Of a DNA stretch of 7,031 bases, positions 1 through 7,031 are shown in pieces; positions within the stretch are counted from its first letter, which is position 1, and each line of letters opens with the position of its first letter. The notes below the pieces were generated by a model. That model worked only from the letters and a program-made list of their open reading frames with translations, was not told the DNA's origin and ran no database searches. The stretch comes from Candidatus Woesearchaeota archaeon. GTDB taxonomy: Archaea > Nanobdellota > Nanobdellia > Woesearchaeales > SKIA01. The translations under genes and the position numbers were made by a program. The stretch spans positions 1 to 7,031 of the forward strand of contig SKXU01000056.1 in the NCBI GenBank assembly GCA_007128245.1. The letters run 5' to 3'.

Positions 1-410
1 ACCTTAATTTCTTGGACTTCGTAAAAACGACGTACCATCCACTCAAGATTGCGCAAGTTACGCGCCTGCTTACCAATAAGCAGACCATTTGTTCGCTCAT
101 CACCACCCTTAAGGACGACCAAACCGTCGTCGCGATCCTCAATATCAACGACTTTGAGCGGAGCAATAAGGTTTTGGACGAGTTCTTGGCGTGAAGGAGC
201 AAACTCAGAAATGCGCACCCGACGACCGAGTTGCTTTTCCAAATCTTTGAGGTGCTGCGCCCTTTTTCCGAGCGCCTTACCCAAGTCTCCTTGCGCTACA
301 ACAAACGTGAGCTTTCCTAGCGTGTCATGAAAACAATCTTTGACAACAGCACCGGTTTTCTGCTCAAAATAGTTCATGAGCTTGATGAGTTCTTGATCAA
401 ATACTGTCAT
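1..410 (-). CDS. nusA: Archaeal NusA-like KH-domain transcription factor (3' end outside window)
   Basis: Archaeal NusA is a short protein made of two KH domains, without the N-terminal polymerase-binding and S1 domains of bacterial NusA. It is thought to bind RNA and act in transcription elongation or termination. The visible part is 136 codons from ATG at 410, probably nearly the whole protein, since the family is about 140-150 residues; no stop codon appears before the left edge. Seen: FEQKTGAVVKDC (15-26), typical of the family start; KH1 with GDLGKALGKRAQHL (41-54); LGRRVRISEF (61-70) and NLIAPLKVVDI (80-90) between the domains; and KH2 with NGLLIGKQARNLRNL (108-122). The GxxG loops read GKRA and GKQA, with alanine replacing the second glycine in both. 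The start overlaps the L30e TGA (ATGA) and lacks a good Shine-Dalgarno, so translation is probably coupled to L30e. Confidence 0.92.
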   Translation of the reverse strand, partial: MTVFDQELIKLMNYFEQKTGAVVKDCFHDTLGKLTFVVAQGDLGKALGKRAQHLKDLEKQLGRRVRISEFAPSRQELVQNLIAPLKVVDIEDRDDGLVVLKGGDERTNGLLIGKQARNLRNLEWMVRRFYEVQEIK

Positions 411-667
411 TGACGTACCGCAATAAAGGAAATAGCGAAAGGTTTACGACACACAGTCCCAAGAGCAGTATTAGACACTTCAAGCGCCACAACTGGCGTT
501 TTTTGCATCTGCGCATACTCCTCAACCACTCCTCGCTGAGCAGCAGGAGCGTTTTGTGCAAGAAGCACTTTAGCAGCAGAACCACTCTCAAGTGCATGCA
601 CCGTCTCGTTGTGACCAATAATCAATTTTCCTTCTTCTAATAATTTACGAATCTCTTCTGTAGTCAT
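407..667 (-). CDS. rpl30e: Ribosomal protein L30e
   Basis: Small RNA-binding protein of the L7Ae/L30e/S12e fold, a component of the large ribosomal subunit in archaea and eukaryotes, usually encoded between rpoA'' and nusA as here. The product is 86 residues. Recognisable features: [19 protein letters not shown] (11-29), which aligns with the GK.v.G...t.kai..g start of the family; the first strand [10 protein letters not shown] (32-41); [11 protein letters not shown] (50-60); and [16 protein letters not shown] (69-84). Archaeal L30e is commonly about 100 residues, and this one ends at about the last core strand, so the C-terminal tail is missing; the core fold looks intact. The ATG at 667 overlaps the rpoA'' stop and has AGGAG six bases upstream. 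Its TGA overlaps the nusA start. Placement and motifs make the call strong despite the short length. Confidence 0.93.
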   Translation of the reverse strand: MTTEEIRKLLEEGKLIIGHNETVHALESGSAAKVLLAQNAPAAQRGVVEEYAQMQKTPVVALEVSNTALGTVCRKPFAISFIAVRQ

Positions 668-1794
668 TCTTGGCTCCTCGTCACTAGCTTGGGAATTCCT
701 GTCCCAATAGGGATTGGTTGGTTTACCATAACGTTTTCAACAACACTGTTTAGGTAATCAGTTTCGCCCACAAGCGAAGCATTAATAATATGCTTAAACG
801 GCGTCTCAAACGATGCGCGAGCAAGTACAGACGCTTTCTCACGCACAATACCCGTTCGATTAATCCCTTGAAGCTCCCCGCCCATGGTCATGGTATCAGC
901 GACAAGCATGATGTGGCGCGTATCAATATTGAGCCCTTGCGTGTTAAGCACTTTGAGGACCTCATTAATAATGAGTTGTCGAGCAGCTTCCACACCAAGG
1001 AGTTCTTGCACCTCATACAAATCATTAGAGTACGTGCGCGTCTCGTCAACAAACTCAAGCGCAAACACTTCTTTAAGATTTGTTCCCGCAGTAACAATCA
1101 CGTACTCCTCACCACGCTTGACAGGAAGTACTTGATGCACTCCCTTAATCCCAGTAACATACACGTTGCGCACCTTTTCCTTGACGCGGTACAAGTCGTT
1201 AAGAGACTGATCTTTTCCGGGAGTGATGATTAACGATGAACCCTTCATAGCAACCTTCATTTTCTTAAATCCCTTGCTCAGAATGCGCGCAACAGCGTCA
1301 ACTGATGAATCAACCGTTTCTAAGCGCGCAACATCAAAAGCGACTGTTAAGGAAGGCTCTGCGATATCAATACTAAATGATGTTGCATAATCTTGAATAG
1401 TGGTTTCTTTGATGCGAAGCGCAGCAGACTTAATGTCTTTACCTTCGTTGTAGGGCGGGCGCAAATACACTTCCATAGTAGGAGTTTTCATTGTTTTACG
1501 CGCATCAAAGACCTCAATAATCCGAGGAAGACCCATGGTTACCTGCATCTCAGATACCCCTGCGAAGTGGAAGGTGTTTAGCGTCATCTGCGTTGATGGC
1601 TCGCCAATACTCTCAGCAGCAACAATCCCTACAGCATCACCAGGCTCTGCAAGGGAGCTGAGATACTCTTCATAGACTGCCTCAAGTGCTTTTCGCGTCT
1701 TACTTTCTGAAGCACCCTTTGGAAGGTGCTCTCGCACTTGCTCTCGAATAAGGAGAGGAAGCTTGTCTTCAAATTCTGCATATACATCTGCCAT
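664..1794 (-). CDS. rpoA2: DNA-directed RNA polymerase subunit A''
   Basis: C-terminal part of the split largest subunit, supplying the trigger loop, jaw and the last clamp segment. It is 376 residues, about normal. The trigger-loop region is clear: [20 protein letters not shown] at 52-71 followed by [10 protein letters not shown] at 71-80, where H76 aligns with the trigger-loop histidine (His1085) of yeast Rpb1. It continues with [13 protein letters not shown] at 88-100. The jaw region follows, with less conserved sequence at about 110-240. The C-terminal block includes [18 protein letters not shown] (283-300), the clamp-closing FETPFKHI (329-336), and GTGIPKL (364-370). The ATG at 1794 follows the rpoA' stop by one base and has AGGTG upstream. 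Its TGA overlaps the L30e start by four bases. No key residue appears to be missing. Confidence 0.98.
   Translation of the reverse strand: MADVYAEFEDKLPLLIREQVREHLPKGASESKTRKALEAVYEEYLSSLAEPGDAVGIVAAESIGEPSTQMTLNTFHFAGVSEMQVTMGLPRIIEVFDARKTMKTPTMEVYLRPPYNEGKDIKSAALRIKETTIQDYATSFSIDIAEPSLTVAFDVARLETVDSSVDAVARILSKGFKKMKVAMKGSSLIITPGKDQSLNDLYRVKEKVRNVYVTGIKGVHQVLPVKRGEEYVIVTAGTNLKEVFALEFVDETRTYSNDLYEVQELLGVEAARQLIINEVLKVLNTQGLNIDTRHIMLVADTMTMGGELQGINRTGIVREKASVLARASFETPFKHIINASLVGETDYLNSVVENVMVNQPIPIGTGIPKLVTRSQE
674..679 (-). promoter_or_regulatory. Shine-Dalgarno of the L30e gene
   Basis: GAGGAG ends six bases before the L30e ATG and lies inside the last codons of rpoA''. It supports the start at 667, where ATG and the rpoA'' TGA overlap. 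Confidence 0.7.
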
Positions 1795-1795
1795 C

Positions 1796-4360
1796 TTAAT
1801 CCACCTGCTCGATGATTTTTTTCACATCGATTTTTCCGCCTTGCGTTCTCGGAACTGAAAGCCCGTCCTCACCGTACGCAAACTGCACTACCTTACCGCC
1901 CGCATCGCGCACCGTGCCGTCATACTCTACACGCAAATCTTGAAGCGCATTAGCAAGCCGACGATACAAGTACCCACTCTTAGGCGTTCTCAGAGCAGTA
2001 TCCATCAGAGAATCTCTTCCCGTCATGGCCATAAAGAAAAATTCCCACGGCTTCATACCCTGCCTAAAGCCACGCGTAATAAATCCTCGCGCAGCAGGAG
2101 AGAGGTCGTTTGGCGCAAAGCAACTAAGGGTACGCTCTTTGTAGCCCCGATCAATGCGACCACCACGGAAACTCTGTTGACCAACGCACGCAGCCATCTG
2201 AGACATGTTAATCACGTTACCACGTGCACCACTGCGCGCCATGATCATGACAGGACCATCCTCAGGAGCAGTCTTTGCTGCCACTTCACCCGCAGCGTTA
2301 CGTGCCTTATTGAGACGATCAAGGATGCGCAGCTCAAGAGTTTCAGCTGCTGAGCGTCCAGGCAAGGGCTCGAGTTTATCGTTTTTGAACTGCGTTATGA
2401 GGTCTTCAACATCTGCTTGTGCATCTGCGAGCACGCGCTCAACTTCTGCGTCAGTCTCAGCAGCCAAGACAATGTCATCGTAGGTAAAGCTAAATCCATA
2501 GACGAGTAGCGTCTGGGTTCCAAGACGATAGAATTTCCCAAGGATGTCCAAGGCTTGGTCTTCTCCGAACTTCTTGTGAATATTTCTGAGCATCAACCCC
2601 GCACCCTCACCAAGATTAGCTTTATCCATGAAACCCTCTTTGAGGACTCCGTCCACAATAATGACTTCTGCTCCTGTACGCGTCTCACCAGTAAAGTTAA
2701 ACCCATCAGGCAAGAGCACGGAGAACACATCCCTACCATGCACGGTAGGAGTGTCGGGGAGGCGCGAGAAGTCAGTAACACCAATCATAGCAAGCAAATC
2801 AACAGCGTCTTCTCGCCGCAACTCCAAGTAACGCGTAAGGATATAATTTCCTGTGATCGCGTCTTGGTTACACCCAATAATGGAGAGTCCATAGCGAGGA
2901 GAGATGATCTGTGTTTGTACCTGCATGAGCACTTCAGCTTCCGCGCGCGCTTCCTCTGTTTGTGGGATGTGCAAGTTCATCTCATCCCCATCAAAGTCCG
3001 CGTTATATGGAGCACATACTGCTGGGTTGAGCCGGAACGTCTTTCCGGGAAGCACACGAATACGGTGTGCCATCATGCTCATCTTGTGCAAACTCGGCTG
3101 CCGGTTAAACAATGCAATGTCTCCGTCCATGAGGTGACGCTCAACAATAAACCCCGGTTGAAACTCCTCAAGAAGCTGTTCTTTGGTCTCATCAGAAATC
3201 TTCTTTTTCTTCCCGTCAGGACGCACAATATAGTTAGACCCTGGGTATACGTCAGGCCCTGCCTCAACGAACTTTTTGAGATACTCAGCGTTCCACTCAG
3301 TGACTCGCTCAGGAACAGTAAGTTTCATAGCAACCACTTTCGGAATGCCTACTTCGTTAAGCTCGATTTTGGGGTCGGGACTAATGACTGTTCTGGCAGA
3401 AAAGTTTGTTCGCTTACCAGCCAAGTTGTGCCTAATCCGTCCCTCTTTGGACTTGATACGAGCAGTGAGCGTTTTCAGTGGTTGACCGCTGCGGTGGCGT
3501 GCAGGAGGAAGCTGTGATACTCCGTTGTCATAAAACGTCGTGACGTGATACTGCAACAAATCCCAGAGGTCTTCAATAATAATCTCTGGCGCACCTGCGT
3601 TGATATTCTCAAACAATCGCTGATTAATACGCACGATATCACCGAGCTTGTGGGTGAGGTCGTCTTCTGATCGTTCACCACTCTCAAGCGTGATTGACGG
3701 ACGCATAGTCACTGGCGGGATAGCAAGAATCGTTTGAACAAGCCACTCAGGACGCATAAACTTCGGATTTAATCCAGAGATTGCCATATCCTCATCCGTG
3801 ATGCGCTCAAGACGCGTACGCACCTCAATAGGACTGATGCGCCGATCATTTTCCAAGTACGTAGTAGGTCTGTCAAGACTAATTTTTTGTTGTTTTGCCT
3901 GACAGTGAGGACACTTCTTGATTGTTTTTAAGTTCTTGAGCGATTCCTTAATTGCGAGTCGTCGCTGTGAGAGACCACCCTCTTTTTCTGCGCGGTCAAA
4001 GTGCGCTGCGAGCTCATCACGCTTCTCGTTAGGAATCAAGATGCGCCCACAATCACGACAGGTTGTGCGCAATAAGTCAAGGACGATGCGAGCAAACTTC
4101 ACGTGCACGACTGGTCGCGCAAGACTGATGTAGCCAAAGTGACCCTGACACTCTTTAAGTCGCTGCGAGCACGTCTTACACCGAAGTCCTGGGTCAATAA
4201 CGCCAAGGCGCACGTCCATAAGACCTCCATCAACAGGATAACCTTCCATGTCGTAAAGCTCAGGAGTAACCACTTTTGCAGCAGACATGTCTTTGATTTG
4301 TTGCGGACTGAGAATGCCAAATTGGATGGCACGTAGTTTTTTACTGATATGTTGTTCCAT
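1796..4360 (-). CDS. rpoA1: DNA-directed RNA polymerase subunit A'
   Basis: N-terminal part of the split largest subunit: clamp, active site, pore, funnel and bridge helix. It is 854 residues, slightly on the short side for the family. Seen in order: zinc site C61, C64, C71, H74 in the N-terminal clamp; a second zinc site C101, C104, C150, C153; [20 protein letters not shown] at 202-221; [16 protein letters not shown] at 315-330; the catalytic [10 protein letters not shown] at 453-462 with the magnesium-binding aspartates 455, 457 and 459; funnel helices at about 636-695; SGARGNVIN at 710-718; and the bridge-helix region at about 770-800 ([16 protein letters not shown]). It ends after [19 protein letters not shown], the normal archaeal split point. 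The ATG at 4360 is preceded by AGGAG. It ends in TAA one base before rpoA'', and a run of seven A lies 17 bases upstream of that stop codon. Confidence 0.98.
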   Translation of the reverse strand: MEQHISKKLRAIQFGILSPQQIKDMSAAKVVTPELYDMEGYPVDGGLMDVRLGVIDPGLRCKTCSQRLKECQGHFGYISLARPVVHVKFARIVLDLLRTTCRDCGRILIPNEKRDELAAHFDRAEKEGGLSQRRLAIKESLKNLKTIKKCPHCQAKQQKISLDRPTTYLENDRRISPIEVRTRLERITDEDMAISGLNPKFMRPEWLVQTILAIPPVTMRPSITLESGERSEDDLTHKLGDIVRINQRLFENINAGAPEIIIEDLWDLLQYHVTTFYDNGVSQLPPARHRSGQPLKTLTARIKSKEGRIRHNLAGKRTNFSARTVISPDPKIELNEVGIPKVVAMKLTVPERVTEWNAEYLKKFVEAGPDVYPGSNYIVRPDGKKKKISDETKEQLLEEFQPGFIVERHLMDGDIALFNRQPSLHKMSMMAHRIRVLPGKTFRLNPAVCAPYNADFDGDEMNLHIPQTEEARAEAEVLMQVQTQIISPRYGLSIIGCNQDAITGNYILTRYLELRREDAVDLLAMIGVTDFSRLPDTPTVHGRDVFSVLLPDGFNFTGETRTGAEVIIVDGVLKEGFMDKANLGEGAGLMLRNIHKKFGEDQALDILGKFYRLGTQTLLVYGFSFTYDDIVLAAETDAEVERVLADAQADVEDLITQFKNDKLEPLPGRSAAETLELRILDRLNKARNAAGEVAAKTAPEDGPVMIMARSGARGNVINMSQMAACVGQQSFRGGRIDRGYKERTLSCFAPNDLSPAARGFITRGFRQGMKPWEFFFMAMTGRDSLMDTALRTPKSGYLYRRLANALQDLRVEYDGTVRDAGGKVVQFAYGEDGLSVPRTQGGKIDVKKIIEQVD
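1802..1806 (-). promoter_or_regulatory. Shine-Dalgarno-like site of rpoA''
   Basis: AGGTG lies seven bases before the rpoA'' ATG, within the final codons of rpoA'. It matches the right half of the AGGAGGTGAT consensus. It is a moderate match and supports the start at 1794. Confidence 0.6.
1816..1822 (-). other. A7 tract near the end of rpoA', possible slippage site
   Basis: Seven consecutive A in the mRNA encode the two lysines and the first base of the next isoleucine codon in the C-terminal VKKII of A'. In the rpoA'' frame a TGA ends on the first A of the tract, and from there to the rpoA'' ATG no stop occurs. Loss of one A, or a +1 ribosomal shift on the tract, would therefore join A' to A''. 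The tract is observed; any slippage is speculation. Confidence 0.25.
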
Positions 4361-4369
4361 GATGTAGTA

Positions 4370-4374
4370 CTCCT
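4370..4374 (-). promoter_or_regulatory. Shine-Dalgarno of rpoA'
   Basis: AGGAG sits nine bases before the rpoA' ATG and overlaps the rpoB' TAG stop. This is in the only true intergenic gap of the window (12 bases). It supports the start at 4360. Confidence 0.75.
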
Positions 4375-6175
4375 AATATTTGCTCTCCAGCAAGAGCTTG
4401 GGATAAATCCCGAGGGCTTTGAACTCGTCAAGCATCAATTTGAATGCGTAACTTACTTCCACGTTTGAGATCTCTGTGGTGTCACCGCACATGGTACACG
4501 ATCCGCGGTTGCGACGATAATCCCACGTAGCCACCATGCCGCATCCCTCACAGACGGGCACAACTGTACCGTCCGCGTCAAACCGCTCTTTGAGCAGCAA
4601 GGACGCACCGTGCGCGACAAATGTATCTTTCTCCATCTCTCCAAGACGCAGACCACCCTCTTTTGCACGCCCCTCAGTAGGTTGGCGGGTGAGCAACTGG
4701 ATTGGGCCGCGAGCACGACTGTGAAGCTTGTTTGCTACCATGTGCTTAAGTCGCATATAGTACATGTTTCCTACCATGATTTGCGCAAGGAACTGTTCTC
4801 CTGTGATCGCGTTATACATGGTTTCAAGTCCTGATTCTCGAAACCCGTGATGTGCAAGTTCTGCTCTGATGTCTTGTTCTTTTTCTGACTCAAACAAGGT
4901 AGAGTCAATGAATCGTCCTGAGAGCGCACCCGTCTTTCCACCAATGATTTCTATCAAGTGAGACACCGTCATCCGGCTAGGGATTCCGTGAGGACCAAAG
5001 ATGAGGTCAGGACGAATCCCTGACGCAGTAAACGGGACATCCTCTTCAGCAACAATAAGTCCAATAACACCTTTTTGTCCGTGTCGAGAAGTAAATTTAT
5101 CACCAATTTCCGGCATGCGATCGTCTCGGATACGTACTTGCACAAGCTTGTTTCCTTCCTCGTTTTCTGTGAGAAGCACGAAATCAATAATTCCTTCTTC
5201 TCCGTGTTTGAGCGAGACAGAAGACTCTCTGCGCGCATTGCTTGTGAGGTTGTACTCGTCCATTGCGCTCAAAAAGCGTGGCGGAGAAGTTTTTCCAATG
5301 ATCACATCTCCTTCGCGCACTCGCGCTTCAGGAAAAATAATCCCGTCATCTTCGAGGAATCGATAATCGTGTTCTGAGCGATACCCTTTGGTTTCTTTGT
5401 CAGGAAGGCACACCTCATCAATAAGACCTCCTGAGTAGCGCAGCTCCTCAGTAGCCACGGGCTTAAAGTATGCTGATCGTCCAAGGCCTCGTTGAATGCT
5501 TCCTTGGTTGATCACTACTGCGTCTTCCATGTTATATCCTTCGTACGAGAGGACTGCGATCGTCACGTTCTGGCCTGAAGGGTGTTTGTTGAAGTCTGAG
5601 AGCTCGTGCATGATTGTTTGTACGAGGGGTCGTTGCGGGTAGTGCAGAATGGATAAGTCCACATCCATTCGCGTGTAGAAATTTGCTGCGTACAACCCTA
5701 CAGCTTGCTTTTGGTTTTTTGCGCCTTGTGCGTTACGCACGCCGTGGTTGTGTTGACCAAATGGTACTAAGCTTGTTGCCAGACCAGTGATTGCCATAGG
5801 TGCGATTTCTAGGTGCGTTGTGTCTTTTGTGATTTGATCTTCGTAAAACGCGATAAAGCACCCTTCCTCTTCGGTTGCGTCCACGTACTCAATGATTCCT
5901 TGTTTGACAAGGTCAGCCCATGAAAGCTCATTTTTTTGTAATTGCTCAACGTGGCGACCCGTGAGTAAGAGCTTTCCTTCTTTAACCACAAGAAGGGGCC
6001 GCACGACGCGTCCTTGACAGGTTTCTACCAAGACAGCGTCTGTTTGCGCGTCAAACACCACGTTTACTGAAGTAGAGAGCTTTCCCATTCTTCGTTCTGA
6101 GCGGATGCGTTCAATAAAGTCTTGTGGGTCTTTTACAGTCCCCACATATTTGTGATCTACGAATACTTCAGTCAT
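4373..6175 (-). CDS. rpoB1: DNA-directed RNA polymerase subunit B'
   Basis: C-terminal half of the split second-largest subunit, carrying the hybrid-binding and wall domains and the anchor that contacts the clamp. It is 600 residues, the usual size. Seen: GYNMEDAVVIN at 213-223, whose E217 and D218 match the acidic pair near the catalytic metals in Rpb2-type subunits; GDKFTSRHGQKGVIG at 358-372, with lysines 360 and 368 matching the conserved active-site lysines; GPHGIPSRMT at 394-403; RARGPIQLLTRQPTEGRAK at 487-505; GLRLGEMEKD at 508-517; and a C-terminal zinc ribbon with C542, C545, C560 and C563. The ATG at 6175 is supported by GGAGGT six bases upstream, and the frame begins with the expected B' N terminus (VFVDHKYVGTVKDP). 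It overlaps rpoB'' by ATGA and ends in TAG 12 bases before rpoA'. Confidence 0.98.
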   Translation of the reverse strand: MTEVFVDHKYVGTVKDPQDFIERIRSERRMGKLSTSVNVVFDAQTDAVLVETCQGRVVRPLLVVKEGKLLLTGRHVEQLQKNELSWADLVKQGIIEYVDATEEEGCFIAFYEDQITKDTTHLEIAPMAITGLATSLVPFGQHNHGVRNAQGAKNQKQAVGLYAANFYTRMDVDLSILHYPQRPLVQTIMHELSDFNKHPSGQNVTIAVLSYEGYNMEDAVVINQGSIQRGLGRSAYFKPVATEELRYSGGLIDEVCLPDKETKGYRSEHDYRFLEDDGIIFPEARVREGDVIIGKTSPPRFLSAMDEYNLTSNARRESSVSLKHGEEGIIDFVLLTENEEGNKLVQVRIRDDRMPEIGDKFTSRHGQKGVIGLIVAEEDVPFTASGIRPDLIFGPHGIPSRMTVSHLIEIIGGKTGALSGRFIDSTLFESEKEQDIRAELAHHGFRESGLETMYNAITGEQFLAQIMVGNMYYMRLKHMVANKLHSRARGPIQLLTRQPTEGRAKEGGLRLGEMEKDTFVAHGASLLLKERFDADGTVVPVCEGCGMVATWDYRRNRGSCTMCGDTTEISNVEVSYAFKLMLDEFKALGIYPKLLLESKY

Positions 6176-7031
6176 TGTGCAACCTCCATTCCCAAGGATT
6201 TTAGTTTAGTAACCACTGCCTCTTCATCAACGGGCTGTGATACGCTTGCAAGAAGCGCAAGGTTTTTTCTGAGCCCAATATTTCCTCCTTCAGGAGTTTC
6301 TGTCGGACATAAGCGACCCATGTGTGTCGAGTGTAGCGAGCGAGCATCAAAATTCTCTTGTGTTGATGAGAGTGGAGACACAACTCTTTGCAAGTGGCTA
6401 AGGGTTGAGAGAAAGTTCATGCGATCCATACGCTGCGAGACACCTTTTCGCCCACCAATCCACACACCAGTTGCCATAGCGCTGTAGATGCGTTGTGTGA
6501 GGAGCTTGTCTCGAATAATCACTTTAATCGAAGGGAATTTTCCTCGCTTCACAATCCGTTGGAAGTTATAGAGCATGTCCCCAATAAGTACTTTCAAATT
6601 GACGCGGAACAAGTCTGCAAGCAAGTCCCCAGACATTTTAAGGCGTTTATTTGAGTAGTGATCTTTATCTGCTTGAGGGAGTTGACCTGAACTTACCAAA
6701 ATGAACTCTCGCAAGTACCGCGCAAGGTTCTGCGCCTTTTTGAGTCGATGCTCAGGCTCAAGGCCTACGTGAGGAAGCAAGTATTTGTCAAGGATATCTT
6801 GTACGCGCTCAATACGAATTTCACGCGTCTGCGTAATACCCATCTTCTTAGCAATCATATCTTGAGCTTCTTCAACCTCCTTGATATCAATGTGCTCATA
6901 CAAGTTAATCAAGACTTCTCCGTTGTCTTCAAGACCGATGTGCTGGACGATATCCGCGTCAGCAAACCCGAGAGCTTTAAGCACGTACACAATAGGGATG
7001 CGCTTTACACGAGTAAACGTAAGATAGAATA
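6172..7031 (-). CDS. rpoB2: DNA-directed RNA polymerase subunit B'' (5' end outside window)
   Basis: N-terminal half of the split second-largest RNA polymerase subunit, forming the protrusion, lobe and fork region beside the active site. The visible part is 285 codons plus TGA. The frame stays open to the right edge, so the GTG at 6990 is an internal valine and the true start lies outside; families of this subunit are usually near 500 residues. Seen in order in the visible fragment: RIPI and VLKALGF near the start, DKDHYSNKRLKMSGDLL at about 121-136, LSTLSHLQRV at about 207-216, and LHSTHMGRLCPTETPEG at about 232-248 followed by GLRKNLALL. These are hallmark B-subunit motifs. The protein ends in GMEVAQ, a normal position for the archaeal B''/B' split. 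Its TGA overlaps the rpoB' ATG by four bases. Identification is firm; the length of the missing part is inferred. Confidence 0.97.
   Translation of the reverse strand, partial: FYLTFTRVKRIPIVYVLKALGFADADIVQHIGLEDNGEVLINLYEHIDIKEVEEAQDMIAKKMGITQTREIRIERVQDILDKYLLPHVGLEPEHRLKKAQNLARYLREFILVSSGQLPQADKDHYSNKRLKMSGDLLADLFRVNLKVLIGDMLYNFQRIVKRGKFPSIKVIIRDKLLTQRIYSAMATGVWIGGRKGVSQRMDRMNFLSTLSHLQRVVSPLSSTQENFDARSLHSTHMGRLCPTETPEGGNIGLRKNLALLASVSQPVDEEAVVTKLKSLGMEVAQ
6182..6187 (-). promoter_or_regulatory. Shine-Dalgarno of rpoB'
   Basis: GGAGGT lies six bases before the rpoB' ATG and inside the last codons of rpoB''. It is the strongest match in the window to the complement of the archaeal 16S rRNA 3' end. 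It fixes the rpoB' start at 6175 and allows independent ribosome loading in addition to coupling through the ATGA overlap. Confidence 0.8.

Noticed and set aside
790..1233. A 147-codon open frame on the plus strand opposite rpoA''
   Set aside because: It is antisense to a well-supported gene, has no recognisable motif and has an irregular, basic composition typical of shadow frames.
1940..2353. A 137-codon open frame on the plus strand opposite rpoA'
   Set aside because: Antisense to the bridge-helix and funnel coding region, with a Thr/Arg/His-rich translation and no domain; a shadow frame.
3225..3240. An AT-rich stretch resembling a TATA box inside rpoA'
   Set aside because: It is within conserved coding sequence, has no BRE-like purines that stand out and no start codon context downstream, so an internal promoter is not supported.
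2555..3517. A 320-codon open frame on the plus strand opposite rpoA'
   Set aside because: It lies wholly antisense to the most conserved part of rpoA', including the catalytic loop. Its translation is rich in His, Cys and Arg with no recognisable domain, and no Shine-Dalgarno-like site was recognised. It is best explained as a shadow of rpoA' codon bias.
5930..5940. A run of seven T on the plus strand that could suggest a terminator or slippage site
   Set aside because: On the transcribed strand it encodes QKNE within rpoB' with no nearby frame junction or hairpin, so it is ordinary coding sequence.
6988..6990. GTG as a possible start of rpoB''
   Set aside because: The frame continues upstream to the window edge with conserved residues (RIPI before VLKALGF), so this is an internal valine of a longer protein.

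Overview
The window is an archaeal RNA polymerase operon read entirely from the minus strand. In transcription order it holds the 3' two-thirds or so of rpoB'' (B'' subunit, entering at the right edge), then rpoB', rpoA', rpoA'', the L30e ribosomal protein gene, and most of nusA, which runs off the left edge. The order B''-B'-A'-A''-L30e-NusA is the classical archaeal arrangement. By family knowledge, rpoH should lie just beyond the right edge and rps12/rps7 beyond the left edge. All diagnostic polymerase motifs are present, including the [10 protein letters not shown] metal-binding loop, the A'' trigger loop and the B' C-terminal zinc ribbon. Nothing in the genes looks broken.

The organism is an archaeon: the largest subunit is split into A'/A'', and L30e and a short KH-only NusA follow it. 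The second-largest subunit is also split into B''/B', as in many euryarchaea and some DPANN lineages, whereas Thermoproteota and Thermococcales generally have one rpoB. The short L30e and the unusual NusA KH loops would fit a DPANN lineage (Woesearchaeota-like is my guess), but this is an inference that needs a phylogeny. Base composition looks balanced, in the mid to high 40s % GC by eye.

Packing is extreme. B''/B', A''/L30e and L30e/nusA each overlap by four bases (ATGA), A'/A'' are separated by one base, and the only real gap is 12 bases between B' and A'. Shine-Dalgarno-like motifs sit inside or at the end of the preceding gene for B', A', A'' and L30e, but not convincingly for nusA. No promoter, terminator, RNA gene, repeat array or mobile element was found, and no stretch over 300 bases lacks a gene.

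The genes act together: B'', B', A' and A'' build the catalytic core and clamp of RNA polymerase, NusA probably acts with the elongating enzyme, and L30e belongs to the ribosome. I do not see a novel system here. The observations most worth a second look are modest: an A7 tract near the end of rpoA' lying in a stop-free path into the rpoA'' frame, and the loss of the second glycine in both KH GxxG loops of NusA.
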